DNA of 64,000 bases from Microbacterium sp. Leaf288 (GTDB lineage Bacteria; Actinomycetota; Actinomycetes; Actinomycetales; Microbacteriaceae): contig NZ_LMNI01000010.1 of the NCBI RefSeq assembly GCF_001422925.1, positions 416,778-480,777 of the forward strand, in the 5' to 3' direction. The notes beneath the pieces were generated by a model, which saw only the letters and a program-made list of their open reading frames with translations, was not told where the DNA came from and ran no database searches. The stretch's first letter is position 1. Each line of letters begins with the position of its first letter. The position numbers and the translations under genes are program-made. Shown here one piece after another: positions 21,437 to 30,955 of the stretch.

Positions 21437-22773
21437 TCGAGGTAGTCCCGCAGCGACTGCGAACGCGACGGGTGCCGCAGCTTCGCCATCGTCTTCGACT
21501 CGATCTGGCGGATGCGCTCGCGGGTGACCCCGAACGTGTCGCCGATCTGGTCGAGCGTCTTCGGCTGGCCGTCGCCGAGGCCGAAGCGCATGCGGATCAC
21601 GCCGGCCTCGCGCTCCGAGAGCGAGTCGAGGAGCGACTCGAGCTGACGCTGCAGCATCGTGAAGCCCACCGCGTCGGCGGGGACCACGGCCTCGGTGTCC
21701 TCGATGAGGTCACCGAATTCGCTGTCGCCGTCCTCACCGAGGGGCGTGTGCAGCGAGATCGGCTCGCGGCCGTACTTCTGCACCTCGATGACCTTCTCGG
21801 GGGTCATGTCGAGCTCGCGGCTGAGCTCCTCGGGCGTGGGTTCGCGGCCGAGGTCCTGCAGCATCTGACGCTGCACGCGCGCGAGCTTGTTGATGACCTC
21901 GACCATGTGCACCGGGATGCGGATGGTGCGAGCCTGGTCGGCCATGGCGCGGGTGATGGCCTGACGGATCCACCACGTCGCGTAGGTCGAGAACTTGAAG
22001 CCCTTGGTGTAGTCGAACTTCTCGACCGCGCGGATGAGGCCGAGGTTGCCCTCCTGGATCAGATCCAGGAACTGCATGCCGCGGCCGGTGTATCGCTTGG
22101 CGAGCGACACCACGAGGCGCAGGTTCGCACCGAGCAGGTGGCTCTTCGCGCGCTGGCCGTCGCGGGCGACCCACTGCAGGTCGAGTCCGAGCTGCGAGGT
22201 CTTCTCGGCCGCCGACATGTGCGACAGCTTCTCTTCGGCGAACAGGCCCGCCTCGATCCGCATCGCGAGCTCGACCTCTTCGGCCGCGTTCAGGAGCGGC
22301 ACCTTGCCGATCTGCTTGAGGTAGTCCTTGACGGGGTCGGCCGTCGCGCCCGTGATCTGGGTCGAGTAGACCGGGACGTCGTCCTCGTCGCTCGACGAGA
22401 TGACGATCGCGCCGGTGGGGAGAGGCTCGGTGAACGCCGGCTTGGTGCTCTCCTCCTCTTCCTCCTCGTCGTCGGTCGCGTTGGCGTCGTCGCCCGACGC
22501 CTTCGCGCCCTTGGCCGCCGCGCCGGCTTCCGCCGTGTCGCCCTCGGTGTCGTCGCCGTCTTCCTCGAGTTCGACGTCGTCGTCGAGCTCCTCGACGTCG
22601 TCCTCGAAGTCGTCGTCCGACTTCTTCGCGCGCTTGGACGCGGTCTTCGGAGCGGCCTTGGCCTTCGCGGCGCCCTTGGCCGCCGGAGCCTTCTTGGCGG
22701 CCGCCGTCGTCGCCGGGGCCGTCTCGGTGTCCTTCGCGGCCGAGCGAGCCTTGGTGTTCGTGCCTGGAGTCAC
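21433..22773 (-). CDS. sigA: RNA polymerase primary sigma factor
   Basis: This is the housekeeping sigma-70 factor (RpoD/HrdB/SigA class), 446 aa. The first 135 residues are low-complexity, Ala/Lys-rich then Asp/Glu-rich, as in other actinobacteria. Region 1.2 begins [18 protein letters not shown]. Region 2 contains [20 protein letters not shown] and the -10-recognition helix [14 protein letters not shown]. Region 3 follows, and region 4.2 has the helix-turn-helix [20 protein letters not shown]. The GTG start at 22773 has an AAAGG-type site upstream. Its stop overlaps the CofE-like start by four bases. A 249-base upstream region separates it from the PAC2 gene. Confidence 0.97.
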   Translation of the reverse strand: MTPGTNTKARSAAKDTETAPATTAAAKKAPAAKGAAKAKAAPKTASKRAKKSDDDFEDDVEELDDDVELEEDGDDTEGDTAEAGAAAKGAKASGDDANATDDEEEEEESTKPAFTEPLPTGAIVISSSDEDDVPVYSTQITGATADPVKDYLKQIGKVPLLNAAEEVELAMRIEAGLFAEEKLSHMSAAEKTSQLGLDLQWVARDGQRAKSHLLGANLRLVVSLAKRYTGRGMQFLDLIQEGNLGLIRAVEKFDYTKGFKFSTYATWWIRQAITRAMADQARTIRIPVHMVEVINKLARVQRQMLQDLGREPTPEELSRELDMTPEKVIEVQKYGREPISLHTPLGEDGDSEFGDLIEDTEAVVPADAVGFTMLQRQLESLLDSLSEREAGVIRMRFGLGDGQPKTLDQIGDTFGVTRERIRQIESKTMAKLRHPSRSQSLRDYLE

Positions 22774-23022
22774 GTTTCGCCTTTCACCGGTCGAGGCGCC
22801 CTGCGCCTCTCCGGTCGGTTTCGGACACTAGTAAGACCCTTGTCAAGTCCACATCTTCGAGGGGATGCCCTACGAAGACGGTTGACAACGGGTCAGAGCG
22901 TCTAGTATCTCATACTTGCCGTGCGCCGCCAGCATCGCCCTGCCGAGACCGGCGCACCTCCATCCCTGGTGTCAACACGCCGGTCCGGCGTCGAATTCCG
23001 CCGACGCGCGGTGTGTGCACGA
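22774..23022. other. Intergenic region upstream of sigA
   Basis: This 249-base region lies between sigA and the PAC2 stop. It holds a minus-strand TTGACA (22846-22841), the plus-strand TTGACA/TAGTAT pair, the palindrome at 22904-22916, and GTGCGCCG/CGGCGCAC arms around 22921-22957. The sigA promoter is probably here, but I could not pair a -35 and -10 with normal spacing. Confidence 0.4.
22882..22908 (+). promoter_or_regulatory. Promoter-like pair TTGACA ... TAGTAT without an obvious gene
   Basis: TTGACA at 22882-22887 and TAGTAT at 22903-22908 (15-base spacer) point away from sigA. No gene in that direction begins before the PAC2 gene, which is on the opposite strand. The region also holds the palindrome AGTATCTCATACT (22904-22916). 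It could be an antisense or small-RNA promoter, or coincidence. Confidence 0.3.
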
Positions 23023-23943
23023 TCACGAGCCGCGCTTGTCGTCCTCGCCGGGGCGCGTCGCCAGGAACCGCTCGAGTTCGGCCGCCAGTTCATCGGCGCT
23101 GGGCAGATCGCCCGTGTGGATCATCGGGGTCGCCAGAGTGGATCCCGCCATGTAGGCGTCGTAGCGCTCTTCCAGGCCCTGCACCATGCGCGCGAGCTCG
23201 TCGCTGCCCTCGATCTGCTCGGTGACCTTCTCGAGGTACTCGCGGTTCTCCTCGCGCAGCTCGTCGCCCGCGAACACGAGTCCCGTCGCGACGGTGAGGC
23301 TGTCGAGGGCGGCCAGAGCCGCTGCCGGGTACTCGGTGTCGCCGAGATAGTGCGGGATCAGCAGTACGAAACCCGCGACGCGCGCGCCCGCGGTGGCGAG
23401 GCGGTACTCCAGCAGATGGCCTGCCGTCGCCGGCACCTGGGTGTGGGGCTGCCACACCGAGTGCGCCTCGGTGAGCTCCGACCGCGTTCCGCTCACCGTC
23501 GTGCCGATGGGCCGGGTGTGCGGCACGGGCATCGGGATCGCGTGGACCCACGTCACCGTAGAGACGCCGTACACCTCGGTGAACTCGAGGACCGCCTCGG
23601 TGAAGGCATCCCACGCGAAATCGGGCTCGTAGCCGGCGAGCAGCAGGAACGGCTGCCCGAGGGCGTCGTGGGCGAACGACAGCTCCAGGCGCGAGGGCCG
23701 GTAGTCGGTGAGGTGGTCCTTCTCGAACGACACGATCGGGCGGCGCGCGCGGTAATCCAGCAGCGTGTCGTTGGAGAACACGGCGAGCGGCGACGGCGAG
23801 AGGTCCTCACGGAAGTAGTCGATCACGCGGCTCACGGCGCTGCCGGCATCGGTGAACCCGGTCAGGGCGATCACGAGCGGCAACCCGCGCGGGACGGGCG
23901 GCGCTGAAGCCGCACGCTCGAACAGCGGGCCGGGAAAAGGCAT
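23023..23943 (-). CDS. PAC2 family protein (proteasome assembly chaperone-like)
   Basis: A 306-aa soluble protein of the PAC2 family (Pfam 09754). Blocks include LPLVIALTGFTDAGSAVSRV near residue 25, PFLLLAGYEPDFAWDAF near residue 97, and VAGFVLLIPHYLGDTEYPAA near residue 195. The C-terminal 60 residues are an acidic helical tail. The family resembles eukaryotic proteasome-assembly chaperones, but its bacterial role is not established. The ATG at 23943 is close to the divergent leucyl aminopeptidase promoter, 73 bases from its -10. Confidence 0.85.
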   Translation of the reverse strand: MPFPGPLFERAASAPPVPRGLPLVIALTGFTDAGSAVSRVIDYFREDLSPSPLAVFSNDTLLDYRARRPIVSFEKDHLTDYRPSRLELSFAHDALGQPFLLLAGYEPDFAWDAFTEAVLEFTEVYGVSTVTWVHAIPMPVPHTRPIGTTVSGTRSELTEAHSVWQPHTQVPATAGHLLEYRLATAGARVAGFVLLIPHYLGDTEYPAAALAALDSLTVATGLVFAGDELREENREYLEKVTEQIEGSDELARMVQGLEERYDAYMAGSTLATPMIHTGDLPSADELAAELERFLATRPGEDDKRGS

Positions 23944-24015
23944 GCACCCATGCTACGAGCCGTCCGCCGAGGTCGGGTCGCGATGGTCGCGCTCAGAGCG
24001 AACAGTCGTCGTCCC

Positions 24016-24021
24016 TAGGAT
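24016..24021 (+). promoter_or_regulatory. -10 element (TAGGAT) of pepA
   Basis: TAGGAT ends seven bases before the ATG at 24029, placing the transcription start at or next to the start codon. Confidence 0.5.
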
Positions 24022-24028
24022 GGAGACC

Positions 24029-25516
24029 ATGTCGTTCCCCGACCTCGAGTACCGCACTGCACCTGTCCGAGAGTCCGACGCCGACCTTCTTCTCCTCGCG
24101 CTCCCCCCGCTCGACGCCGAGGGATCCCCGGATCTCTCCGACTGGCCGGGCCTGCGCGAGGCGCTGTCGGGGGTGGGCTTCACCGGCGCCGCGGGCTCCT
24201 GGGTGCGCGTGTACGCGCCGGACGCGACGACGCTGCCGCTGGCCGTCCTCGGGACCGGTTCGGCTCCGGGTGCCGCGGCCCTGCGCGACGCTGTGGGCGC
24301 GGCGATCCGCGCCATCACCGGCTTCGCGACCGTCGCCGTGGCCGCCCCGTACGCCGACCCCTCGCTGTGGACCGCCGCCGCGGAGGGCGCCGCCCTCGGC
24401 GGCTACCGCTTCGAGGGCTACAAGACCGAGGCGCCGAAGCCGCGCGCGCAGCGCGTGGTCGTCCATGGCAGCGCCGAGCCGGACGACGCGGCGCTGAAGC
24501 TGGTCGTCGAGACCGCGGCATCCGTCGCCCTCGTCAAGGACCTCGTCAACACCCCGGCCGAATGGCTCGGCCCCGCCGACGTCGCGCAGCGCGCCACCGA
24601 GTCCGTCGCGGACCTGCCGGTCACCGTCGAGGTGCTCGACGAAGAGGCGCTGCGCGAGCAGGGCTTCGGCGGCATCCTCGGCGTGGGGCAGGGGTCGGAC
24701 CGTCCGCCGCGCCTCGTCCGCCTCGAGTACGCGCCCGAGGACGCAGACAGGCACGTCGCGCTGGTGGGCAAGGGCATCACCTTCGACACCGGAGGCCTGT
24801 CGCTCAAACCCGCCGCCTCGATGGTCGGCATGAAGTACGACATGGCGGGCGCCGCCACGGTCCTGGGCGTGCTGCGGGCCGTGGCGTCCGTCGGCGCTCC
24901 CGTGAAGGTGACGGCATGGCTCTGCATGGCCGACAACATGCCGTCGGGCCGCGCCACGCGCCCCGGCGACGTGCTGCGCCTGCTCGACGGCACGACCGTG
25001 GAAGTGCTCAACACCGACGCCGAGGGCCGTCTCGTGCTCGCCGACGGGCTGGTCGCCGCCAGCCGCGAGAACCCGGACGTGATCGTCGACGTCGCCACGC
25101 TCACCGGGGCGATCCTCGTCGCCCTCGGCACGCGCCACACCGGTGTGATGGGCGACGACGGCGCCGTGGCCGCCTACCTCGCCGCAGCCGCCGAGACCGG
25201 CGAGCCCGCGTGGCAGCTGCCCCTTCCCGCCCACATGGTGGAGGAGCTCGATTCCCCCATCGCCGACCTGCAGAACGCCAAGATCGGCGACCCTGCGGGC
25301 GGCTCGCTCTTCGCAGGACTGTTCCTGCGTCACTTCGTCGGCCGCACGGCCGACGAGACGGATGCGCCCCGAATCCCCTGGGTGCATCTCGACATCGCCG
25401 GCAGCGGGACCCACAAGGGCGCGCCGTACGGCTTCACCGACAAGGGACCGACTGCCGCCACCGTGCGCAGCCTGATCCGCTTCGTCCTGGCAGACCTCGA
25501 TGAGGAGGCACGATGA
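24029..25516 (+). CDS. pepA: Leucyl aminopeptidase (M17 family)
   Basis: This cytosolic hexameric two-metal aminopeptidase has 495 aa. Metal and catalytic residues are visible in GKGITFDTGGLSLK near residue 250, MKYDMAGAA, and the M17 signature NTDAEGRLVLADGL near residue 330. The N-terminal domain (to about 170) is the variable M17 domain. I chose ATG 24029 over the ATG at 24020 because the earlier one overlaps the -10 hexamer; the sequence between is ATGGAGACC, whose GGAG could be a short ribosome site. The stop overlaps the lpd start (ATGA), so it is cotranscribed with the dehydrogenase. Confidence 0.95.
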   Translation: MSFPDLEYRTAPVRESDADLLLLALPPLDAEGSPDLSDWPGLREALSGVGFTGAAGSWVRVYAPDATTLPLAVLGTGSAPGAAALRDAVGAAIRAITGFATVAVAAPYADPSLWTAAAEGAALGGYRFEGYKTEAPKPRAQRVVVHGSAEPDDAALKLVVETAASVALVKDLVNTPAEWLGPADVAQRATESVADLPVTVEVLDEEALREQGFGGILGVGQGSDRPPRLVRLEYAPEDADRHVALVGKGITFDTGGLSLKPAASMVGMKYDMAGAATVLGVLRAVASVGAPVKVTAWLCMADNMPSGRATRPGDVLRLLDGTTVEVLNTDAEGRLVLADGLVAASRENPDVIVDVATLTGAILVALGTRHTGVMGDDGAVAAYLAAAAETGEPAWQLPLPAHMVEELDSPIADLQNAKIGDPAGGSLFAGLFLRHFVGRTADETDAPRIPWVHLDIAGSGTHKGAPYGFTDKGPTAATVRSLIRFVLADLDEEAR

Positions 25517-26886
25517 CCGACCACTCCTTCGATCTCGTCATTCTCGGCGGTGGAAGCGGCGGCTATGCAGCCGCGCTCCGCGCCGCGGAACTCGGCAAGA
25601 CCGTAGCCCTCGTCGAGAAGGACAAGGTGGGCGGGACGTGCCTGCACCGCGGCTGCATCCCGACGAAGGCCCTGCTGCACGCGGCCGAGGTGGCCGAGAC
25701 GGCACGGGATGCCTCGGCCATCGGCATCCGCGCGACCTTCGAGGGCGTCGACCCCGCGGGCGTCCGCGCGTACCGTGAGGGCATCGTCGCGAAGAAGTAC
25801 AAGGGGCTCGAGGGCCTGGTCAAGGCGCGCGGCATCACCGTGGTGAACGGCGAGGGACGCCTCGAGGCCGGCCCGGCCGTCCGTGTCGGCGACGACCTCT
25901 ATCGCGGCACCGACGTCGTGCTGGCCACCGGCTCGTACAGCCGAACACTGCCCGGCCTCGAGATCGGCGGCCGCATCCTCGCCAGCGAGCACGCACTCGA
26001 GCTGGACGAGGTCCCCGGCAGTGTCGTGATCTTGGGCGGCGGCGTCATCGGCGTCGAGTTCGCGAGCGTCTGGCGCTCGTTCGGCGCCGACGTCACGATC
26101 GTCGAGGCGCTCGATCACCTCGTGCCCAACGAGGATCTGTCGCTCAGCAAGGGCCTCGAGCGCGCGTTCCGGCGCCGCGGCATCCAGTACTCGCTCGGCG
26201 TGCGTTTCCAGACCGCGACGCAGACCGCCGACGCCGTGACCGTCACGCTCGAGGACGGCAAGACCTTCACGGCCGACTACCTGCTCGTCGCCGTCGGGCG
26301 CGGCCCGTCGACCGCGGGTCTCGGTTACGAGGAGGCGGGCGTGACGATAGACCGCGGCTTCGTCATCGCCGACGAGCGGCTGCGCACCGGCGTCGACCAC
26401 GTCTGGGCCGTCGGCGACATCGTCCCGGGCCCGCAGCTCGCGCACCGCGGCTTCCAGCAGGGCATCTTCGTCGCCGAGGAGATCGCCGGGCTCTCCCCCG
26501 TCCTCATTCCCGACGCCCACATCCCGAAGGTCACGTACAGCCACCCCGAGGTCGCGTCCGTCGGCCTCACCGAGGCGCAGGCGGCCGACGCGCACGGCGC
26601 GGACGGCATCGTCGCGTACGAGTACAACCTCGCGGGCAACGGCAAGAGCGAGATCCTCGGCACGAGCGGCATCGTCAAGGTCGTCCGCGCGAAGGCGGGG
26701 CCGGTCCTCGGCGTCCACCTGATCGGCGACCGCGTCGGCGAGCTCATCACCGAGGGACAGCTCGTCGTGGGCTGGGAGGCCCACCCCGAAGACATCGCGC
26801 CGTTCATCCACGCGCACCCGACCCAGTCCGAAGCGCTCGGCGAGGCGTTCCTCGCTCTCGCCGGCAAGCCCCTGCACGCGCTGTGA
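25513..26886 (+). CDS. lpd: Dihydrolipoyl dehydrogenase (E3)
   Basis: This flavoprotein (457 aa) reoxidises the lipoyl groups of the pyruvate and 2-oxoglutarate dehydrogenase complexes, passing electrons to NAD+. The FAD motif GGGSGGYAAALRAAELG is at the N-terminus. The redox-active cysteines are in GGTCLHRGCIP near residues 43 and 48. The NAD-binding motif is ILGGGVIGVEFAS near residue 175. The catalytic His-Glu pair is in HAHPTQSEALGEA near the C-terminus. It starts within the pepA stop, and 62 bases separate it from the E2 gene, consistent with an operon. Confidence 0.96.
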   Translation: MTDHSFDLVILGGGSGGYAAALRAAELGKTVALVEKDKVGGTCLHRGCIPTKALLHAAEVAETARDASAIGIRATFEGVDPAGVRAYREGIVAKKYKGLEGLVKARGITVVNGEGRLEAGPAVRVGDDLYRGTDVVLATGSYSRTLPGLEIGGRILASEHALELDEVPGSVVILGGGVIGVEFASVWRSFGADVTIVEALDHLVPNEDLSLSKGLERAFRRRGIQYSLGVRFQTATQTADAVTVTLEDGKTFTADYLLVAVGRGPSTAGLGYEEAGVTIDRGFVIADERLRTGVDHVWAVGDIVPGPQLAHRGFQQGIFVAEEIAGLSPVLIPDAHIPKVTYSHPEVASVGLTEAQAADAHGADGIVAYEYNLAGNGKSEILGTSGIVKVVRAKAGPVLGVHLIGDRVGELITEGQLVVGWEAHPEDIAPFIHAHPTQSEALGEAFLALAGKPLHAL

Positions 26887-26909
26887 CCCTTCGGGCCGCG
26901 CCCCATCAC

Positions 26910-26927
26910 TAAGCTAGATCCGATATT
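26910..26927 (+). promoter_or_regulatory. Candidate promoter of the E2 gene
   Basis: TAAGCT (26910-26915) and GATATT (26922-26927) are the only AT-rich hexamers in the short gap after lpd. Either could be a -10 for a separate E2 transcript. No -35 is evident. Confidence 0.3.
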
Positions 26928-26948
26928 TCTTCAGAAGGAGACATCCTC

Positions 26949-28733
26949 ATGAGCACATCCGTGGTCCTCCCCGCTCTCGGCGAGAGCGTGACCGAGGGAA
27001 CGGTCACCCGCTGGCTCAAGAACGTCGGCGACACGGTCCAGGCGGACGAGGGCCTGCTCGAGATCTCCACGGACAAGGTGGACACCGAGATCCCCTCGCC
27101 GGTCAGCGGCGTGATCGAGGAGATCCTCGTGCAGGAGGACGAGACCGTCGAGGTCGGCGCCGTGCTGGCGAAGATCGGCGACGGCTCCGCAGCCCCCGAG
27201 GCCGCCCCGGCGCCCGAGGCCGCTGCCGCCGAGGCCGCCCCCGCAGCCCCCGCCGAGGCTCCGGCCGCCGAAGCTCCCGCCGCCGAAGCTCCCGCCGCCG
27301 CTGAGGCCGCGCCGGCGCCGGCGCCGGCGGCCGAGCAGCCCGCCGCACCCGCAGGCGGCGGGAAGGACGTCGTCCTCCCCGAGCTCGGCGAGAGTGTGAC
27401 CGAGGGCACCGTGACGCGCTGGCTCAAGCAGATCGGTGACGAGGTCGCCGTGGACGAGCCGCTCCTCGAGATCTCGACCGACAAGGTCGACACCGAGATC
27501 CCGTCGCCGTTCGCCGGTGTGCTCACCGACATCCTGGTCCCCGAGGACGAGACGGTGGCCGTCGGCGCCGCGCTCGCCCGCATCGGCGAGGCCGGCGCGG
27601 CGCCCGCCGCGGCCCCGGCCGCCGAGGCGCCCGCGGCTGCACCGGCTCCCGCTGCCGAGGCACCGGCTCCTGCGGCTCCGGCCGCTGCGCCCGCGCCCGC
27701 CGAGGCCCCAGCCCCGGCTGCCGCACCTGCCCCCGCCGCGGCTCCGGCACCGGCTCCCGCCGCCGCACCGGCACCGGCTCCCGCCGCCGCACCGACACCG
27801 GCTGTTCCGGCGCTCGTCGCCGAGGAGGACGGGATCACGTACGTCACGCCGCTCGTCCGCCGCCTGGCTCAGCAGCAGGGTGTCGACCTCGGCTCGGTGA
27901 AGGGCACGGGAGTCGGTGGTCGCATCCGCAAGGAGGACGTGCTCAAGGCTGCGGAGGCCGCATCCGCTCCCGCGGCTCCTGCTGCTGCCGCCGCGCCCGC
28001 GCCGCTCGAGGTCTCGCCGCTGCGCGGCACGACGCAGCCGATGTCGCGCCTGCGCAAGGTGCTGGCCTCTCGTGCGGTGGAGTCGATGCAGTCGACGGCG
28101 CAGCTCACGACGGTGGTCGAGGTCGACGTCACGAAGCTTGCGACGTTCCGCGACAAGGTGAAGAACGACTTCCTGGCCAAGACCGGCGACAAGCTGTCGT
28201 TCCTGCCGTTCTTCGCGCTGGCCGCCGCCGAGGCGCTCCAGGCGTACCCCGTCGTCAACTCGACGGTGGACGGCGACCAGATCGTCTACCCGGCGAGCGA
28301 GAACCTGTCGATCGCCGTCGACACCGAGCGCGGCCTGCTCACCCCCGTGCTGCGTGACGCGGCGAGCAAGAACCTCGCTCAGATCGCGCACGAGATCGCC
28401 GACCTCGCCGCGCGTACCCGCGACAACAAGCTGAAGCCCGACGAGCTCGCGGGCGGCACGTTCACGCTGACCAACACCGGTTCGCGCGGCGCGCTGTTCG
28501 ACACCCCCGTCGTGTTCCTGCCCCAGACCGCGATCCTCGGCACCGGCGTGGTCGTCAAGCGCCCCGGTGTCGTGACGGTCGACGGCAAGGACGCGATCTC
28601 GGTGCGCTCGTACGTCTACCTGGCGCTGTCGTACGACCACCGCGTGGTCGACGGTGCGGACGCCGCTCGTTTCCTCGGCGCCGTGAAGACGCGCCTGGAG
28701 ACTGCCGCGTTCGAGGGCCAGCTCGGCATCTGA
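26949..28733 (+). CDS. sucB: 2-oxo acid dehydrogenase E2: dihydrolipoamide acyltransferase
   Basis: A 594-aa E2 core. There are two lipoyl domains, at about residues 3-80 and 138-213, each with the lipoylated lysine in [14 protein letters not shown] (Lys43 in the first). Long Ala/Pro linkers follow. A peripheral-subunit-binding domain at about 295-338 begins [17 protein letters not shown]. The catalytic domain ends with [13 protein letters not shown], where His564 and Asp568 are active-site residues. GAAGGAG precedes the ATG. It is usually annotated as the succinyltransferase, but in related actinobacteria (Corynebacterium) one E2 serves AceE in a shared complex. As aceE in this window has no E2 neighbour, this protein may serve both. 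Confidence 0.93.
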   Translation: MSTSVVLPALGESVTEGTVTRWLKNVGDTVQADEGLLEISTDKVDTEIPSPVSGVIEEILVQEDETVEVGAVLAKIGDGSAAPEAAPAPEAAAAEAAPAAPAEAPAAEAPAAEAPAAAEAAPAPAPAAEQPAAPAGGGKDVVLPELGESVTEGTVTRWLKQIGDEVAVDEPLLEISTDKVDTEIPSPFAGVLTDILVPEDETVAVGAALARIGEAGAAPAAAPAAEAPAAAPAPAAEAPAPAAPAAAPAPAEAPAPAAAPAPAAAPAPAPAAAPAPAPAAAPTPAVPALVAEEDGITYVTPLVRRLAQQQGVDLGSVKGTGVGGRIRKEDVLKAAEAASAPAAPAAAAAPAPLEVSPLRGTTQPMSRLRKVLASRAVESMQSTAQLTTVVEVDVTKLATFRDKVKNDFLAKTGDKLSFLPFFALAAAEALQAYPVVNSTVDGDQIVYPASENLSIAVDTERGLLTPVLRDAASKNLAQIAHEIADLAARTRDNKLKPDELAGGTFTLTNTGSRGALFDTPVVFLPQTAILGTGVVVKRPGVVTVDGKDAISVRSYVYLALSYDHRVVDGADAARFLGAVKTRLETAAFEGQLGI

Positions 28734-28752
28734 TCCGGAGCGGTTCCCGCTT

Positions 28753-30066
28753 CTAGGGCTGCTGCGCGACGTCGGAGACGTCGCGCAGCAGCCAATTCTC
28801 GTCTCTGCGCAGGATCACGACCATCTGTGACGGGGCGGATCCGTCGTTCGCATCGACCCGCAGCACCGCGATGTCGCCGAAGTCGTCGAGGAGCGTGACC
28901 GTCCGCTCGGCCGCGCGGCGGCCGATGGCGCCGCCGGGCAACGGTGCCCCGTCGACCGTCACGGTAGAGAGGCAGGAGGCGTCGCCGGCGCACGCGATCC
29001 GTGCGTCCAGCAGTTCGCCGGTGACGAGGGCGAGGTCGGCCGGCGCGCCGGGTGGAGAGTCGCTGCCGGGTGTCGCGGACGGGTCGGCATCCGCCGGGAC
29101 GTCTGGCGCGGACCCGGGCGTCGCTGTGGGCGAAGCCCCCGGTCGCGCATCGGTCGCGACCCCGCTCGCGGTCGGCCAGAGTGCGCCGCCGGCCAGCACC
29201 GCGACCGCCACGGCCCCTCCGACCAGCCACGGCGCGCGTCGCGTGCCGGCTCTCGGTGCGTCGCCCGTGCGTCGCAGCCGGCGCCACACCGCTGTCGTGG
29301 CGCGTGACAGGGTGTCGGAGAGCTCGTCGTCCACGCCGGCCACGAGCGTCTGCCACATCGACCGCGGCGCGGGGTCATGCGGCACGTCCGCCGCCCGGCG
29401 CGTCTCGGCGTGCGCACGTGCGACCCCATCGCTCGCACTGCGGGGGCTGAGGCTGACGGTGCTGAGCGGCTCCGCCTCGGCGAGGGCGAACAGCGCCTCC
29501 TCTGCCGCCTCGAGCTCATGGACCGAGATGCGCTCCGCGGTGACGGCTCGCAGCGCGGTCTGCCAGGTGCGCTGCGCGGACGGGTCGACGCTCACCTGCT
29601 CGAGGACGGCGGCGGATGCCTCGAACACGCGCCGAGCCGAGGCATCCGTCGCCAGCACCGGCCTGCCGGCATCGTCGAGCCACCACTCGCCCTCGGCATC
29701 GGGGGTGCTCGCGACCTCGGTGCAGCCGCGCAGCACGCTCACGCCCAGCGTGACGGCCTCGCCCAGGCTGAGGGGCATGCGTGCGGACCTCCGCCGGACG
29801 AAGTCCTCGAGGCGCTCGGAGCACACCGGCAGCAGCGCGTCGTGGCCGTCGACGCGTCGCACGATGTCGTCCGGAGCCAGCACGTGACCGCCGGGTGCGG
29901 CATCCCATCCCCTCCAGTGCGGGCCGAGGACGTCGGCGTCGACCAGCACGCAGGCGTCGCCGGCGGCGGTGCGGACGAGGGTGCCCGGCCACGGGCCGTC
30001 CTCTCGCGCCCGCACCGCGCGGATCGCGCGGTAGGGGCTCCCGAGCGAGCCGTCGGCGGTCGTCAT
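28753..30066 (-). CDS. Hypothetical membrane-anchored protein
   Basis: I do not recognise this 437-aa protein. Residues 1-255 are soluble, with the conserved-looking blocks WPGTLVRTAAGDACVLV, WRGWDAAPGGHVLAPDDIVRR and SLGEAVTLGVSVLRGC, a layout like a degenerate kinase-type or FHA-associated domain. A single transmembrane helix (PWLVGGAVAVAVLAGGALW) lies near residue 283. A Pro/Ser/Ala-rich linker and an extracytoplasmic domain of about 110 residues ending in DVSDVAQQP follow. The start is ATG at 30066. A perfect hairpin is encoded in the last codons. No function can be proposed with confidence. Confidence 0.7.
   Translation of the reverse strand: MTTADGSLGSPYRAIRAVRAREDGPWPGTLVRTAAGDACVLVDADVLGPHWRGWDAAPGGHVLAPDDIVRRVDGHDALLPVCSERLEDFVRRRSARMPLSLGEAVTLGVSVLRGCTEVASTPDAEGEWWLDDAGRPVLATDASARRVFEASAAVLEQVSVDPSAQRTWQTALRAVTAERISVHELEAAEEALFALAEAEPLSTVSLSPRSASDGVARAHAETRRAADVPHDPAPRSMWQTLVAGVDDELSDTLSRATTAVWRRLRRTGDAPRAGTRRAPWLVGGAVAVAVLAGGALWPTASGVATDARPGASPTATPGSAPDVPADADPSATPGSDSPPGAPADLALVTGELLDARIACAGDASCLSTVTVDGAPLPGGAIGRRAAERTVTLLDDFGDIAVLRVDANDGSAPSQMVVILRRDENWLLRDVSDVAQQP
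28757..28793. terminator. 17-bp perfect hairpin overlapping a 3' coding end
   Basis: GGCTGCTGCGCGACGTC, loop GGA, and its exact complement. It lies 24 bases after the E2 stop on the plus strand and within the last 12 codons of the hypothetical gene (stop 28753-28755) on the minus strand. It can act on both convergent transcripts. Confidence 0.8.
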
Positions 30067-30177
30067 GACGTCAGTGTGCGACGGTGCGCGAGGCGATGGC
30101 CTCGACCGGGGGTCGTCTGTGGAGGAACGGCTCCGGTGCCCGACTGTGGAGGAGCCGAGCAGGAGCCCGCGAAAAGG

Positions 30178-30183
30178 TAGGCT
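30178..30183 (+). promoter_or_regulatory. -10 element (TAGGCT) of the DUF4191 gene
   Basis: TAGGCT ends seven bases before the ATG at 30191, which implies a leaderless transcript. Confidence 0.5.
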
Positions 30184-30190
30184 GGAAGCT

Positions 30191-30901
30191 ATGGCCGCGC
30201 GCAGTTCCGCCCCCGAGAAGGGCCCGGGATTCTTCTCCCAGATCCGCACCCTCTACACCTTCACCCAGAAGGAGTTCCGCTGGCTGCCGTTCCTCCTGGT
30301 CGGCATCCTCCTCCTCGGCATCGCCGTGGGTGTGGGCATCGGGTTCCTCATCCCGCCCGTCGCCGTCTGGAGCGTCATCCTGTGGGGCGTGACCGGCCTC
30401 ATGCTCGGCGTCCTCGCGTCGATGATGACGATGACCCGGCTTTCGACCCAGGCGATGTACAAGAAGATCGACGGGATGCCGGGGGCCACCGGCCACGTCA
30501 TGTCGACGTCGCTCGGCCGCAAGTGGCAGGCCAGTGAGATGCCGGTCGGCATCAACCCCAAGACGCAGGAAGCGGTCTACCGCGCCGTCGGGCGCGGCGG
30601 CGTCGTGATCGTGGGCGAAGGCGCCCGCGGCCGGCTCACGCGCCTCGTCAACGACGAGCGCTCGAAGGTCCAGCGTGTCGCGTCGGGGGTTCCCGTGACG
30701 GTGCTCTACGTCGGTCACGGCGAGGGAGAGACGCCGATCTCGAAGCTCGCGCCGACCATCAAGTCGCTGCCCACCAAGATCGACCGGGCCACGATGGCCG
30801 CGGTCATCAAGCGCATCGAATCGGTCTCGCAGTCGCTGACGTCGCTGCCGATCCCGAAGGGCATCGACCCCACGAAGGTGCGCGCGCCGCGTCCGCGCTG
30901 A
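30191..30901 (+). CDS. DUF4191 family membrane protein
   Basis: A 236-aa protein of the actinobacterial DUF4191 family. Two transmembrane helices form a hairpin near residues 35-80 (LPFLLVGILLLGIAVGVGIGF and VAVWSVILWGVTGLMLGVLA). The rest is a cytoplasmic domain including VYRAVGRGGVVIVGEGARGRL near residue 130 and TPISKLAPTIKSLPTKIDRATM near the C-terminus. Function unknown. It is convergent with the RDD gene across a short terminator, and the divergent hypothetical gene starts about 125 bases upstream. The ATG at 30191 lacks a ribosome site, consistent with leaderless translation. Confidence 0.87.
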   Translation: MAARSSAPEKGPGFFSQIRTLYTFTQKEFRWLPFLLVGILLLGIAVGVGIGFLIPPVAVWSVILWGVTGLMLGVLASMMTMTRLSTQAMYKKIDGMPGATGHVMSTSLGRKWQASEMPVGINPKTQEAVYRAVGRGGVVIVGEGARGRLTRLVNDERSKVQRVASGVPVTVLYVGHGEGETPISKLAPTIKSLPTKIDRATMAAVIKRIESVSQSLTSLPIPKGIDPTKVRAPRPR

Positions 30902-30923
30902 GCCGCGCGCACGTGAACCCGGT

Positions 30924-30944
30924 CCGGCCCGCACGTCGGGCCGG
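30924..30944. terminator. Hairpin between DUF4191 and RDD genes
   Basis: CCGGCCCG and CGGGCCGG arms around CACGT, followed by GTCCTTCC on the plus strand. It is positioned between convergent stop codons. Confidence 0.65.
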
Positions 30945-30955
30945 GTCCTTCCGTG

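Noticed and set aside
22430..22760. Low-complexity DNA in the 5' part of sigA as a repeat array
   Set aside because: It encodes the acidic and Ala/Lys-rich N-terminus common to actinobacterial primary sigma factors.
21472..22905. A 477-codon open frame opposite sigA
   Set aside because: It mirrors sigA and has no motif, ribosome site or conserved fold; the Arg/Leu/Val-rich composition is the usual shadow of a GC-rich gene.
25330..26877. A 515-codon open frame opposite lpd
   Set aside because: Same reason: it is the complement of a clear dihydrolipoyl dehydrogenase, with no recognisable domains.
27187..27350. Ala/Pro-rich repetitive stretches in the E2 gene as a DNA repeat element
   Set aside because: They encode the flexible linkers between lipoyl domains, normal for this enzyme.
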